64,000 nucleotides of DNA, from contig CM054062.1 in NCBI GenBank assembly GCA_028641055.1, positions 237,410,376 to 237,474,375 of the forward strand, read 5' to 3'. The translations under genes and the position numbers were made by a program. Every line of letters starts with the position of its first letter. Position 1 is the first letter of the stretch. This document shows, piece by piece, positions 53,941 to 64,000 of this stretch. This stretch comes from Alopecurus myosuroides. Taxonomy: Eukaryota; Streptophyta; Magnoliopsida; Poales; Poaceae. The notes under the pieces were generated by a model, which saw nothing but the letters and a program-made list of their open reading frames with translations, was not told the DNA's origin and searched no databases.

Positions 53941-54653
53941 CATCTATTTCTGTAACATCAAAATCTCGCGAAAGTTATTAAAGATCCCCCTAGTAGCTAG
54001 TTACATCCCACGGCACAGTGCATCACAGGATCGGTCGATCGGCCTGAAATTTTATAGGCCATAGCTCTATTTGAAGATGTTGCTCTATCGGAGGTGGTCT
54101 ATTCGAAGTAGCTGGTCCCCAACGAAATTTAGTAAATTCAATGATCGATCGCTCTCTTTCGTTGTACATAGTTTGAGAATGACACAGTACATGGTTTGAG
54201 AATGACACAGTCGTGATAGATATGAACCCAGTGCTCCAATCCGCTAGCGCTGACCCTCGGCTTTGTTAGTCATATCTGGCTGAAATGTGCGTTTGTGAAG
54301 ATAAGTTTGAACTTGCAGGCTTGTGCAGATTGGGTGCTAGTATGTGGGCAGCACATAGGCCTCAGAAAGACGAGCGTTGCCGTGCTTCGGCGTGTAAAAG
54401 ATTGTTATCAGTAGTGTCAAGGACTCAAGGTTGCAATCGACCGATTGTATTGACGCTTGCAAAAAAAACATCTCATTTGGATATTCACACGGGACAGACC
54501 TCTGGAAGGAACTGTCCATTCTTGAGCCCAGGCTGGGCCTCTCAACTTAGCATTGTTTATGGCCATACAGGATCTATGATAGAACCCGGTCCAAATGTGG
54601 AGTGGCCTTCTTTTAGCGGTGCTTGCTCAGCATCTCCCGGGTCTTGTTATCTA
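53941..54653. other. Intergenic sequence downstream of the tandem repeat
   Basis: No supported gene. It contains a 24-bp direct repeat around TTTGAGAATGACACAGT (54166-54210) and a 140-codon ORF (54285-54707) that runs into the next MITE and has no recognisable domain. Confidence 0.5.
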
Positions 54654-54776
54654 CTCCCTCCGTCAACAATAAATGGCTTCCACATATCTAGATGTAGATG
54701 TATCTAGATATATTTTAGTGTCTAGATACATCCATATGTAGATACGTGAAAGTCATCTATTGTTGAACGGAGGGAG
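54654..54776. mobile_element. Stowaway MITE 3
   Basis: 123 bp, TA duplications at both sides, termini CTCCCTCCGTCAACAATA and TATTGTTGAACGGAGGGAG forming a long hairpin with internal TCTAGATA palindromes. This is a typical Triticeae Stowaway. Confidence 0.92.
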
Positions 54777-55083
54777 TACTTCCGTGTCCTTCTCAATGGT
54801 ATCCCATGTTGCCCCATCAAGCATGGACCGGGACTAAAAGCATCTCCAGCCGTTCCTCTCCACCCCCTGCGATTTTCGGCGCAAAATAGCGCCTCCTGGG
54901 GCTATTCGGCGCTGTTCTCGCCATGAGGGGTGACAGTTCTCAGCCGCGAACGCACTCGACACGGCGAGATTTTACCAAAATTTGACAAATTTAAACAAAA
55001 TTTGGACGAAATTTAGGCGACTTCTATTAATAGTGCCGAATATAGGTGAATTTACACGCGGGACGATTCGAAAATTTAAAAAA

Positions 55084-55920
55084 CTAGGAAACTAGTTGGA
55101 ATCGCTCGCCGGCTCCTTCTTCGGGACGGCGTAGCTGCAGCCTTGGCCGAGGTTGCCGCCGTTGCTGGGCTTGCTCGGACCTGGCACGGCGTCGTCGTCG
55201 TCGTCCAGTACGATGACGCCGTTCTCCTCGTGGCCTCGTCTCCGGGCGGCAAACTCCTCCAGGGCGCACCGCTGTTTTGCCACCTCACCGGCGATGTGGT
55301 CCTTGCGGGACCAGGCGAGGGCTGCCTCCACGTCGAGCTCCAGCTCGTCCTCCTCCTTTTTCAGCTTGACGAGCCGGACGTGCCCCCTTGGAGGCGATGG
55401 AGCGCGACGCTCGCCGATGACGATTCCCCTGGGCGCGAGCAGGCAGAGCAGAAGAGGGTTCGGTCTTCACCGGGCGCAGCTCCGGCGTTCGCGTGGCGCC
55501 GGAAGACTGCAATGAGGAGGACGACGATTCTGCCGCCATCCTTCTCGCCGCCCAGGGCCACCCGCACGGCGTCGAGAGGAACTTGGCACCCGCGGCGGGG
55601 GTGGGGGATGGTACTCTAGGCGAGGGACGTTGCCGTTCTTGATGTGCGCGAGAACATCGTCGAGGGTGTGGCCCTGGACGCCCCACCAGCGGTGGAGACC
55701 ATCGGAGTTGCCTCGCGGCGGCGCAACTGGCCCATCGTAGGCCGCCAGTTCGTTGTCGCGCCGCTCCTGGAAGTAGACCACCCACGCGCCGTAGTTGGCG
55801 GGGTGGAAGTGCGGCTCGACACGCTGCGCCGATGTCAGGCGGGCGCACTCGTCGTGGATCGCGGCGACGAAGTTATCTACTTCTGGGACGGGGGACACTA
55901 GTAGCCTGCCCGCCCTCAAC
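55084..55920 (-). pseudogene. Decayed coding unit A in the TIR element
   Basis: Minus-strand pieces in several frames carry YGAWVVYFQERRDNELAAYD, RWWGVQGHTLDDVLAHI and GNVPRLEY, then an alanine/arginine-rich part, and finally RRRGHEENGVIVLDDDDD. Function unknown. The same motifs recur in order in unit B (56826-57780). Confidence 0.5.
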
Positions 55921-56825
55921 CTTCAGTCGTCGGGCAGGCGCATATCCGGGGGCACTGGGTAGCCCGCCGTGTACAGGAGGCTCTCCTGTTCCGCAGCCAT
56001 CGCCTCCCGAAGCCCTTGGCCGCGGAGCCGTCTCCGGGGAAGAGTGCCGCCATCGCCGGGGAAAAAGTGGGCTTGGGCGAGTAGAGGGGGGTCTCGGCGA
56101 GAAGAGGGGGATTTGGGCGAGCAGAGAGAGACGACGATGGTGTTTTTTTTAAGGGGGCGAATAGGTGGGGTAGCTGCGACGGTGCACCGCCATTACGCCT
56201 CCGAGCAAACGATTCGGCTGCTCCACTCGGCCAATCCATGCGGCGGCGGCATTAACGCGCGCGGGAGCCGAGGAGGGCGAAGCTCTCCCTCGCCGACGGG
56301 GTGGGTCCACGCGGCGAAAAAATATGCAAGACTTCTTTTTGTGCCATTTCCCCTCCATCCGGCTCCCCAGTTGCCCCCGGCGCGCTGGGTTTGGCCTGGG
56401 TTCGCCGGGCGATGTTTTGGCCCAATTCGGCGCTATTTGGGCTCGTGGGGTGCGACTGGGCGAAAAAAGGGGCGCCGGCAAAAAATAAGTGGCCCTGGGG
56501 GGCTCCTAGGGGCGCGTTCCGGCCCCGGGCTGTTTTTTGGGTCGAAAAAATCACCGCCTGGGGGCGTGCCGACGTAAATTTTTGCCTGGGCGGGGGGGGG
56601 GGGGTGTGGTGATGGGGGCGACATTTCCCATTCATCGGCCTAGACGCGCCCACACAAATTCGGAAATTTTTTGCGAAGTAGAACGTAAATCGGTAAACTA
56701 GGACAGAGCATAGAAGTTTACATAATATTTGGGCGAGCTAGGAGACAACGCAACCCTAGTAGGCGCGATTCAACCTAAAAACAGAAAACCTACGGCTAGT
56801 TGATGCTGAGGATACGGTAAGTCTA

Positions 56826-57780
56826 GGTGTAGTCGCCGTCGTCGTCACCGTCGCTCGGCGGCTCGTCCTTGGGCGGGGGCGGGGCATAGATGCAGCCCTC
56901 TGGCATTGTTGAACCTCCTCTTCTCCGACCTGGCAGCCTCCTCGTCGCTATCATCCAGCACGACGATGCCGCCTTCTTCGCGGCTGCGTCGGTGAGCAGC
57001 GATTTCCTCGAGAGCGCGGCGCTGGCGCTGCATCTCCTCGGTGATGTACGTGTTGCGGGACAAGGCCATGCTGACCTCGATGTTGTCCGGTGCCCACTCC
57101 GCGTGCTCCTCCTTCGGCACCACCAGTTGGGGGCTTGGCGAGCAACCGAGGGGACGCGGCGGCCACGGCTTGGAGGCGAGGGCTCGCGGCGGCCACCCTC
57201 GTTTATAACGAGGGGGTTACGTGATGGAGAGAGCGTCAGGGGAGCGGCGTCTCCAGCGACGACTCGGGCTCCGGCATAGCCAGGAACAGGGGGACCTACG
57301 GCGCCGAGCCGGATGACCGCGAAGACGTGGCCGCGGATGAATAGGAGTATCCCAAAAACTTCCTCGGCAGCCAGGCCGCCCCACGGCGGCGAGATGTGGA
57401 CGGCGGTGGGTACTCCATCCGCGGGGTATTGCCGGCCTCGATGTGGTCGAGGACGGCTATGAGCGTGCGTCCGGGCACGCGCCACCAAAGACGACGGCCG
57501 CCGGAGTTCTGGCGGCCGGCGACCACAGCATCTCCGTTCGTGGACTCCACCTACTGGTCGTGGCGCTGCTAGAAGTAGGCCATCCAGATGGCCGTGTTAT
57601 TGGCCGCTCAGCGCGGGTCGCCTGCGCGTCGGCCGACATAGCGGCACTGATGGCCTGCACCTCGGCCCGGCGCTGCTCTCCAGTTGGCACTGGCGGAACG
57701 GGGACACCACCGTTGCTCAGGCGCCATGTGCCCGACACACGCATGTCCGACGGCGCTGGGTACTCCACACTCATGAGAAG
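56826..57780 (-). pseudogene. Decayed coding unit B in the TIR element
   Basis: Minus-strand pieces with VSGTWRLSNGGVPVPP, LWWRVPGRTLIAVLDHI, GNTPRMEYPPP and RRSREEGGIVVLDDSDEE. Clearly homologous to unit A, in the same order and orientation. No transposase catalytic motif is seen. Likely a captured or element-specific gene. Confidence 0.5.
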
Positions 57781-58304
57781 GTAGGCTTCATCTTCCCGCA
57801 GCCAGCGGTGGCCGGAGTCGTTCGCCGCCGCACCATCACCGGGGAAGCGTTCCACCATTGGTGTAGGAAGAGGGCGTGCTATGGCGGGCGAGATGTGGGC
57901 GAATCGCCTGGCAAAAAGCCCGCGGACACCGCCGCGTGGAGACCGAACGTTGCCGGCGTATTGATTCGCACGGGCAACGAGGCGAGGCAATGAGGACAAA
58001 GACGCTGCACCCGCTGCCAAGCCGGGTCCACCGCCGAGTTATTTTCGCGCGATCCATTTCCCACGCTAATCGCCCCCGTCGCGCTGGGTTCGGCTTGGCT
58101 TCGCCGGCGCTATTTTCGGCCCAATCCGTCGATTTTGGGCCGCTGGTGGGGGGGGGGGGGACTGGGAAGTTTTTCTCCCGTCGGTGAAAAAAACGTCGAA
58201 AAAGTGGCTTGGGGGCGCCGTGGGGGGGGGGAGGGACGAGTGGAGATGCTCTAAGGGGCAATGCGATCTGATTTCCCCGCTCCTCTTCGACCTGGTATCG
58301 ACCC

Positions 58305-58847
58305 TGTCGGATATATACCGATTAGGGGTATGTACGGCATTGGCCTAAAGAGCCGGATTACCGGGGTGGCCTATTGGTAATGGATCACAGTCCATTGGGC
58401 GGCCCAGTAAGTTGATGCGTAGGAAGCCGGATTCGAGAAGAACCCGGACCACGGCCCAAAGTGGTGCGGATTGGAGGAGGAGAAGACGGATTCCTTACTT
58501 TCCAAGTTGGATACTTTCTGTAGTCTTCTAGGTTTCCTTTCTGTAATCCCTAATCCGGCTATCTATATAAAGCCGGACGAGAGAGAAGATAGGGAACAAT
58601 TTTAGCTAGAAGCCAACTCGCCGAGAAGTCGACCCTCGCCGAGTTAGCGAAACTATACTCACTTTGTATACTTCAGGCTTCAACCCTGATTTAGTGAGAT
58701 TGCAGGAGTAGGAACGCCGCCTAGTTGCGTCGTACCGAACCTGGGTAAACTTAGTATTCTCGTTTGTCGTACTACCACGTCCCTCCACGACTCTACCCGT
58801 AGGCTCATGGCTCCCCCGTCTATGATCCTTAGTACGATGTCTCGACA
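58305..58847 (+). repeat. 5' LTR of the degenerate Tat-type element
   Basis: 543 bp from TGTCGGATATATACC to ATGTCTCGACA, with a TATA box TATATAAA at 58564-58571. The primer site follows after two bases. Confidence 0.75.
58564..58571 (+). promoter_or_regulatory. TATA box of the degenerate Tat-type LTR
   Basis: TATATAAA within GGCTATCTATATAAAGCCGG, about 280 bases before the LTR end. Confidence 0.6.
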
Positions 58848-61686
58848 GTTGGCGCCCACCATGGGGCCAGCGGCATCAGGAGTTACGTTTCGATCGGGAA
58901 TACTCGGCGGAATTGGCAATACCATAATTGTCGGAAGCCTGAAATTCGATGGCGATGTCGCGCGCTTCCTCGACTACGGATCGTACATGCCAGCACGGAA
59001 TCACCTGGTAAGTGTCTGTGTTTTACCAATCGGATCTGCAAATATTTTTATCGGATTAACAACAGAGGCTATGGGATTATGTGGTGGAAGCAAATTTATC
59101 CCACCTGCCCTATACCCAATTGAGGAAACTATGGTACCGGATTCTTCTCAAATAACCAAAATAGTGTTGAAATTGCCGCCTCTCCGGAGCTGCCCGCAAT
59201 CAGATCTCACTTTATTGGCATGGTGCAATCGACATCGCGGATAACAGGAAGAAACTAATCCCGTGGAAGAAGCAGAAAAGCATCATCCCACATAACAAGT
59301 GGAAGATCCGACACCCGTTAGTGAAACGACAAACTCGGAAGTCGACTCCGTACTAGCTGCCATAGAAGAAAGATTGGAGTCAGAACCCGGATCTGTGGAC
59401 ATAGATTCCGAAGATGAAGATGAATACTCTTTCAAGACAAAGGTTAAATCTATGCAGGGGAGCTTCCATGAAGTACTTATGGCAAAACCGACTGAAAAAT
59501 CAGATGCCGAAGATGATGAAGACCCCAAGACACCTCCGCCAGATGAGGAAAGAGAGGATGGCGAAACTAGTCCAACTTACCCTGATGTCAAAGAATTGAC
59601 AGAGGAAGAACCTGGCAAGAAACCTCCTTCTTCCAAAAAGAAAAAGAAGACTGCCAAGAAACTCCAGAAGAAAAAGTTGTAGATATTGCCAAACAAAACC
59701 TGGAAGTAGGAGGAGGAAGCGGATTCACACCTGCAGAGAAGAAAAAGAAAGAAATCCATGTTCCCCACATGTCGTAACAGGACGAGATCGATCTGATCAA
59801 AACCCCGGTTGGAGCTCACGAACCACCGGAAGTGCTGGAAGACAGAAGGCAAGCCCTTAGGAGGCAGCATCACCACCTATTCCGATCTCAAGAAAACCTC
59901 CTCAAAGCCCAAGATAATGTAAAAGCAAAGCAGGAGGAAATTGAAGAAGTCGAACGACGGAATATGTCTGGGATAAAACCCACGAGATTACCCGGAATTG
60001 CAAAGCAGGATGTGCTTCCAGCAAAAGAGCGGTTCCAAAACCCTTCTTGGCAAAGACAGGTTAACAGCGTAAACGCTAAGGGCGAACGCATCTACAAAAC
60101 CGGAGCTGAAACGTAGAGGCCGCGTTCTCCATCCTTAATGATGATCTGTACTCCAACGACGAAAAACTTTAGGGAGTGTATGCTTTCCTAGGAAAAGCAT
60201 TACAACGGCAACATCGAGGACATGCAAGATCAGGAAGTTGCATGATGACTCGGCCCTATGCAAAACTGTCACATGTGCCGCTGGAGCACCTGGACCTGGC
60301 GAACCTGGAGATTCGGGCGATTCTAAGGAAAACAAGTGAGATCCCAAAAAGGACAAGAAAATCCCGGACAATAAGGTTGCATCGTCCAGGACAGGATCCC
60401 ATCTGCCGAAAGGTGGAAATAATCTCCGTGATCACAAAGAACGGGAAGAATAAAACCGGAAACACGGAAAAATAATGCCGCCTCCGAGACGCCCAGCTGA
60501 TAAAGCCGGAAGATATGACAATTCTCACAGGCGTGAGAGATCCCCTACTCCTCCTAGGAACAAAAAAATGCCAAGGAGTAGAACTCCACCTCATTCCAAA
60601 GGATACGACAACGGACGAAACATGGATAATCACGGAAGAGCACACTCGCGCAACAATGGACCAGAAAGGAGCAGATCCCCTTCTGTCCATCCAGCCGGCA
60701 GATATTCCGCTCACGTCGATAAGGCGGAAAGAGACGGTCTATACTTCAGACCTAAGTGCTTCACTGACAGGATCCGAAGAATTAGTCTATATTCTGGTTT
60801 CGCCAAAGTTGGTCCAACTTATCAAAAGTATACCGGAAGTAAAAATCTGGATACGTGGCTTTCAGATTACTATACTGCCATCCTGATTAACAAAGGGAAA
60901 GATTTGGAGGCTGTGAAGTTTCTTCCCCTTATGTTATTGGACGGAGCCATAGATTGGATCAATGGGTTACCATCAAGAACTGTCTGGGAAGATATGGCGA
61001 AAGTATTCGCTCAGCACTTTCGGGGCACGTAAAAACGTCCTAAGAGTATAAACCAGCTGAACCGTTGCGTCCAATATGAGGACGAGTCGTATGTCGACTT
61101 TATCTCAAGATGGACAACAATGAAGAATAGTTGCTCTGGAGTAAGCGATGTACAAGAAATGCATGCTTTCATCAACGGCCTGAAACCCGTCCTCGTACCG
61201 TTCATGGTTGGTTCGAAGGAGCACAAAGATCTCGGATCTATGTTTACCACCGCTAATGAGCACGCAGCGGCTGAAGATGATATCAAAGCAAGAGGTGGAA
61301 ATATTGATGCTTTAGCTCAGGCAAAAAAGACACCCTGTTCTAAAAAGAAGGCTACTCCAGAGGCACAACCAAAACCCAAAGAAGTAAACGCAACCTTTAG
61401 AAAGGATAATGGCAGCAAATGGAAAGGAAGAAGCTCAAAGCCAATATCCTATTCCAAAGAAGAGTGGGAAAAGATAAAGTCAGAAAACTGTGTCCACCAT
61501 TCGCAATTTGGGAAACTCACCCATATAAATGCGCAGTGCCGCCTCAAAAAGCACATGAAGGGCACTGCAGGATCCGGGAATAAAGGAAAGAATTTAAAGA
61601 GGAAATTCAACAAGCAAAAGTCAGAAGCTAAGAAAGAAGAAAGTGAATCGAACACTAATGATAAAATCCAGGAACAACAACGATAA
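58807..61686 (+). pseudogene. Gag region of the degenerate Tat-type element
   Basis: An ORF starting inside the LTR (58807) reads through the primer site as QLAPTMGPAASGV and matches the gag N-terminus of the inner element (LPIGSANIFIGL versus LTIGRINIFVGM). It is followed by an acidic then lysine-rich segment (59299-59682), a coiled-coil piece (59832-60116), an arginine/serine-rich part (60475-60700), the capsid domain (LDTWLSDYYTAILINKGKD, INGLPSRTVWEDMAKVFAQHF, then in another frame VDFISRWTTMKNSC), and a C/H-rich region (CVHHSQFGKLTHINAQC, about 61490-61545). Stops at about 59242, 59680, 60114, 61030 and 61684 break it. Confidence 0.75.
58850..58868 (+). other. Primer-binding site of the degenerate Tat-type element
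   Basis: TGGCGCCCACCATGGGGCC, nearly the same as in the inner Tat element. The cognate tRNA was not identified. Confidence 0.7.
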
Positions 61687-61689
61687 GGC

Positions 61690-64000
61690 AAGCCGAAATT
61701 CCCGAGAGTTGAAGGAGAATGTAACCTAACTTTCCTAGCAAATCCATCAGCAAAACATGCGAAAAGAACACTTCGAGATATCAACGCGGTTGTTCCTCCA
61801 ACACCAAACTACTTGGAGTATTAAAATACGCCAATTACATGGGATCAGTCAGATCATCCCGGAAACATCCCAGAACCCGGCACACATGCTTTGGTCGTAA
61901 GCCCTATTGTTCAAAACACTAGGCTCAAAAGAGTGCTTATGGATGGAGGATCTAGTATCAACATCATGTAATTAAGTACATTGAAGCAGCTACACATCTC
62001 CGAGACCCAGCTCAGGCACAGTAACATACATTTTCATGGTATTGTTCCTGGCAGACAAGCACACTCCCTAGGAGAAATTTCCCTAGACGTAACCTTTGGA
62101 AAAAAAGAACACTTCCGCCAGGAAAATATCTCATTCGAAGTGGTGCCATTCGAGAGTGTTTATCACGCAATACTCGGACGTCCGGCTTTCGCCAAATTCA
62201 TGGCAAGATCATGTTATATCTATAACAAGCTGAATATGTCAGGGCCAAAGGAGGAGTAATCACCATCACTGGAGATTACAAATTGGCAAACGATCTGGAG
62301 AAAGGAAACACCCTTTGCGCCGAACAGGTGATTCAGAAGGAAGAATTGAAGGACCTAGCTAAAGAAGTTTTGCCGATGGAAATGCCGGCAGGAAAAGAAA
62401 GCCGGAAGCCGGCGGATAGTTTTAAAGCCTCGGAGAATACAAGACAGGTTATCCTAGATCCCAAAGATCCGACAAAGTTTGTCGTAGTGGGAAATGGGAT
62501 GACTGACAAATAGGAAGAGGCGCTCATCAAGTTCCTACGTGAGAACTGGGACATTTTCGCCTGGTGTCCTGCTGATATGCCAGGTGTGCCCAGGGAACTT
62601 GCTGAGCACCAACTTAAAGTAATCCCAGGATCAAAACCCGTCAAACAAGGTCTCTGTCGTTTCGATGGAAGAAGACGGAAGGCTATAGGCAAGGAAATTA
62701 TTCGGCTTTTAGCAGCTGATTTTATCCGGGAAGTTATACATACTGATTGGACCGCGAACCCAGTACTAGTCCCGAAGAAAGACATTATTGTTCTTAGGAT
62801 GTGTATAGATTACACCGGCTTGAACAAATTGTGTCCAAAAGATAGGTTCGCGTTTCCATGAATCGATGAAATAATAGATGCCACTGCTGGCTCTGAGCTT
62901 TTATGCTTTTTGGATGCTTATTCCGAGTACCATCAAATACGTATGAAGAAGGAAGACCAAATAAAAACTTCCTTCATAACCCCGTATGGAACATACTATT
63001 ACATAATCATGCCTTTTGGCTTGAAGAACGCCGACAACTTACCAGCGTTGCATGCTAAGATGCTTGCATAGTCAAATCGGCAAAAATGTCCATGTTTACA
63101 TGGACGACAATGCCGTAGTTTCCAAGGAAAAGGATACACTCCTTGAAGATCTACGAGAAACCTTCGAAAATTTGCGCACTTACAAGATGAAGCTAAATCC
63201 ATTAAAGTGCGTATTCGGGGTTTCCTCAGGAATGCTTCTGGGTTTTATCGTTTCTGACAAAGGAATAGAAGTATACCCGGAAAAGATCAAGGCAATATTG
63301 AACGTCACAAGGCCTAGATGCCTAAAAGATGTCCAAAGACTGACGGGTTCTGCAGCCGCCGTTAGCAGGTTTATAAGCCGGCTAGGTGACAAAGTTGTGC
63401 CATTATACAAATTGTTGAAGAAATCCGACAAATTCGAATGGATAGAAGAGGCGGATAAAGCATTAACTCAGCTGAAAGAAACCTTGATGAAAGCTCCGAT
63501 TTTGGCATCCCCAAAAGACGAAGAACCCATGTTACTGTATCTTACAGCAGCAAACATGGTTATTAGCGCGATGATAATCGTGGAAAGACGGAAAGATGAA
63601 CAAAGTGTACCAGATCAACATCCGGTATATTATGTCAGCGAGGTATTCTCCGAATCAAAACAAAGGTGTCCGCATTATCAAAAACTGGCATATGGCGTGT
63701 TTTTTGCATCTCGAAAACTCCGTCATTATTTCCAAGGACATTCCATAACAGTGGTAAGCAAAGCACCACTAGGGAATATCATCACAATGCGGACGCAATA
63801 GCCCGAGTCGCCAAATGGGGCATTGAGCCAGATGCGTTCGACATTAAGTACCAACCCCAAACGGCAATAAAATCCTAGGTGTTGGCATATTTTTTTGCTG
63901 ATTGGACAGAAGCAATGGAAAACACACCAATGTCGGAGTCGGAATATTGGATCATGCATTTTGACGGATCCAAAATGAAAGAAGGCGCTAGAGCTGGTGT
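61690..64000 (+). pseudogene. Protease, RT and RNase H of the degenerate Tat-type element (runs off the edge)
   Basis: Protease motif LMDGGSSINIM near 61935-61970 is followed by a TAA. Then come HFHGIVPGRQAHSLGEI (62030), the start of RT (MCIDYTGLNKLCPKDRF, 62800-62860), a damaged RT core in which the catalytic motif reads YMDDNAVVSK (63098-63128), RNase H (PMLLYLTAANMVISAMII), and the start of the second RNase H (MHFDGSKMKEGA at the edge). Stops near 62258, 62512, 62861 and 63800 show long inactivity. Confidence 0.8.

Larger units (their letters stand above)
54838..58251. mobile_element. TIR element, 3.4 kb, possible PIF/Harbinger type, with duplicated interior
   Basis: Ends AAGCATCTCCAGCCG and, inverted, GAGCATCTCCACTCG; TAA flanks both sides (54835-54837 and 58252-58254), which fits the TWA target preference of PIF/Harbinger. 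No transposase is visible. The interior has two homologous halves (about 54838-56640 and 56650-58251), each with a minus-strand decayed coding unit followed by a similar GC-rich tail. Two tandem insertions or an internal duplication would both explain this. Confidence 0.5.
58305..64000 (+). mobile_element. Degenerate Tat-type Ty3/Gypsy element, 5' part
   Basis: LTR 58305-58847, a primer site of the same type as the Tat element at 31113-41747, an extended gag region, then protease and RT up to the right edge. Many stops and frameshifts. It is a different family from the inner Tat element, since protein similarity is moderate and LTRs differ. The 3' half is outside the window. Confidence 0.85.

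Noticed and set aside
53732..54064. ORF across the 60-bp tandem repeat as a repeat protein
   Set aside because: The open frame follows from the period being a multiple of three; composition is hydrophobic without a known repeat fold.
54285..54707. A 140-codon plus-strand ORF with several cysteines
   Set aside because: No recognisable domain, runs into a Stowaway MITE, and shows no supporting context.

Overview
The window looks like an intergenic and genic stretch of a large grass genome, most likely Pooideae (Triticeae, Poeae or Aveneae). The evidence is one intact host gene closely resembling barley B recombinant (BBR/BPC GAGA-binding factor, 51576-52586 +), Stowaway MITEs with the typical CTCCCTCCGT termini, and about 57 kb of LTR retrotransposons and TIR elements. 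I see no prokaryotic features, rRNA or CRISPR.

Layout from left to right. (1) 1-1630: the 5' end (LTR and tRNA-Asp-type primer site) of a minus-strand Athila-like Gypsy element that runs off the left edge and is inserted in the RNase H region of (2), a decayed minus-strand Copia element of Sirevirus type (1631-6686). (3) A plus-strand Athila-type LTR (6687-7259 continuing at 49363-50138, then primer site 50149-50166) cuts the gag region of that Copia element. (4) Inside this LTR sits a Sirevirus-type Copia element (7260-49357, minus, 5-bp duplication GGAGG), about 12.1 kb without its own insertions. (5) Its 3' accessory-gene region contains a full-length Tekay-type chromovirus (10678-25461, minus, duplication ATGCT) with 4.5-kb LTRs. 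(6) Its gag region contains a 4.58-kb solo LTR of a sister Tekay family (30555-45772, plus, duplication CTCGA). (7) That solo LTR in turn contains a very young Tat/Retand-type Gypsy element (31113-41747, minus, duplication GCCGC). The nesting is up to five levels deep, and LTR divergence counted by eye falls in the expected order (about 1.2% for the Sirevirus, 0.7% for Tekay, 0.2% for Retand).

Right of the nest, 50217-50850 is a DNA-transposon-like relic. The BBR gene follows, with a probable 5'-leader intron. Downstream lie three Stowaway MITEs, a 3 x 60-bp tandem repeat, a 3.4-kb TIR element carrying two homologous decayed coding units (54838-58251), and a degenerate second Tat-type Gypsy element (58305 to the right edge, plus).

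The most interesting signals are accessory genes in the retroelements that appear to be spliced. The Retand-type element carries an antisense gene with its own TATA box, a leader intron and six coding exons whose phases all agree (total 2703 nt = 901 codons, one in-frame stop). The Sirevirus accessory gene in the envelope-like position has a tiny ATG exon and an intron, and the Tekay element landed in that intron. The Tekay element has an extra ORF between primer site and gag, and both that ORF and gag begin directly after consensus 3' splice sites, with a strong donor upstream. The Tekay LTRs also contain a tRNA-derived Pol III-like promoter. Positions and splice assignments were read by eye; no alignment, database or expression data were available.
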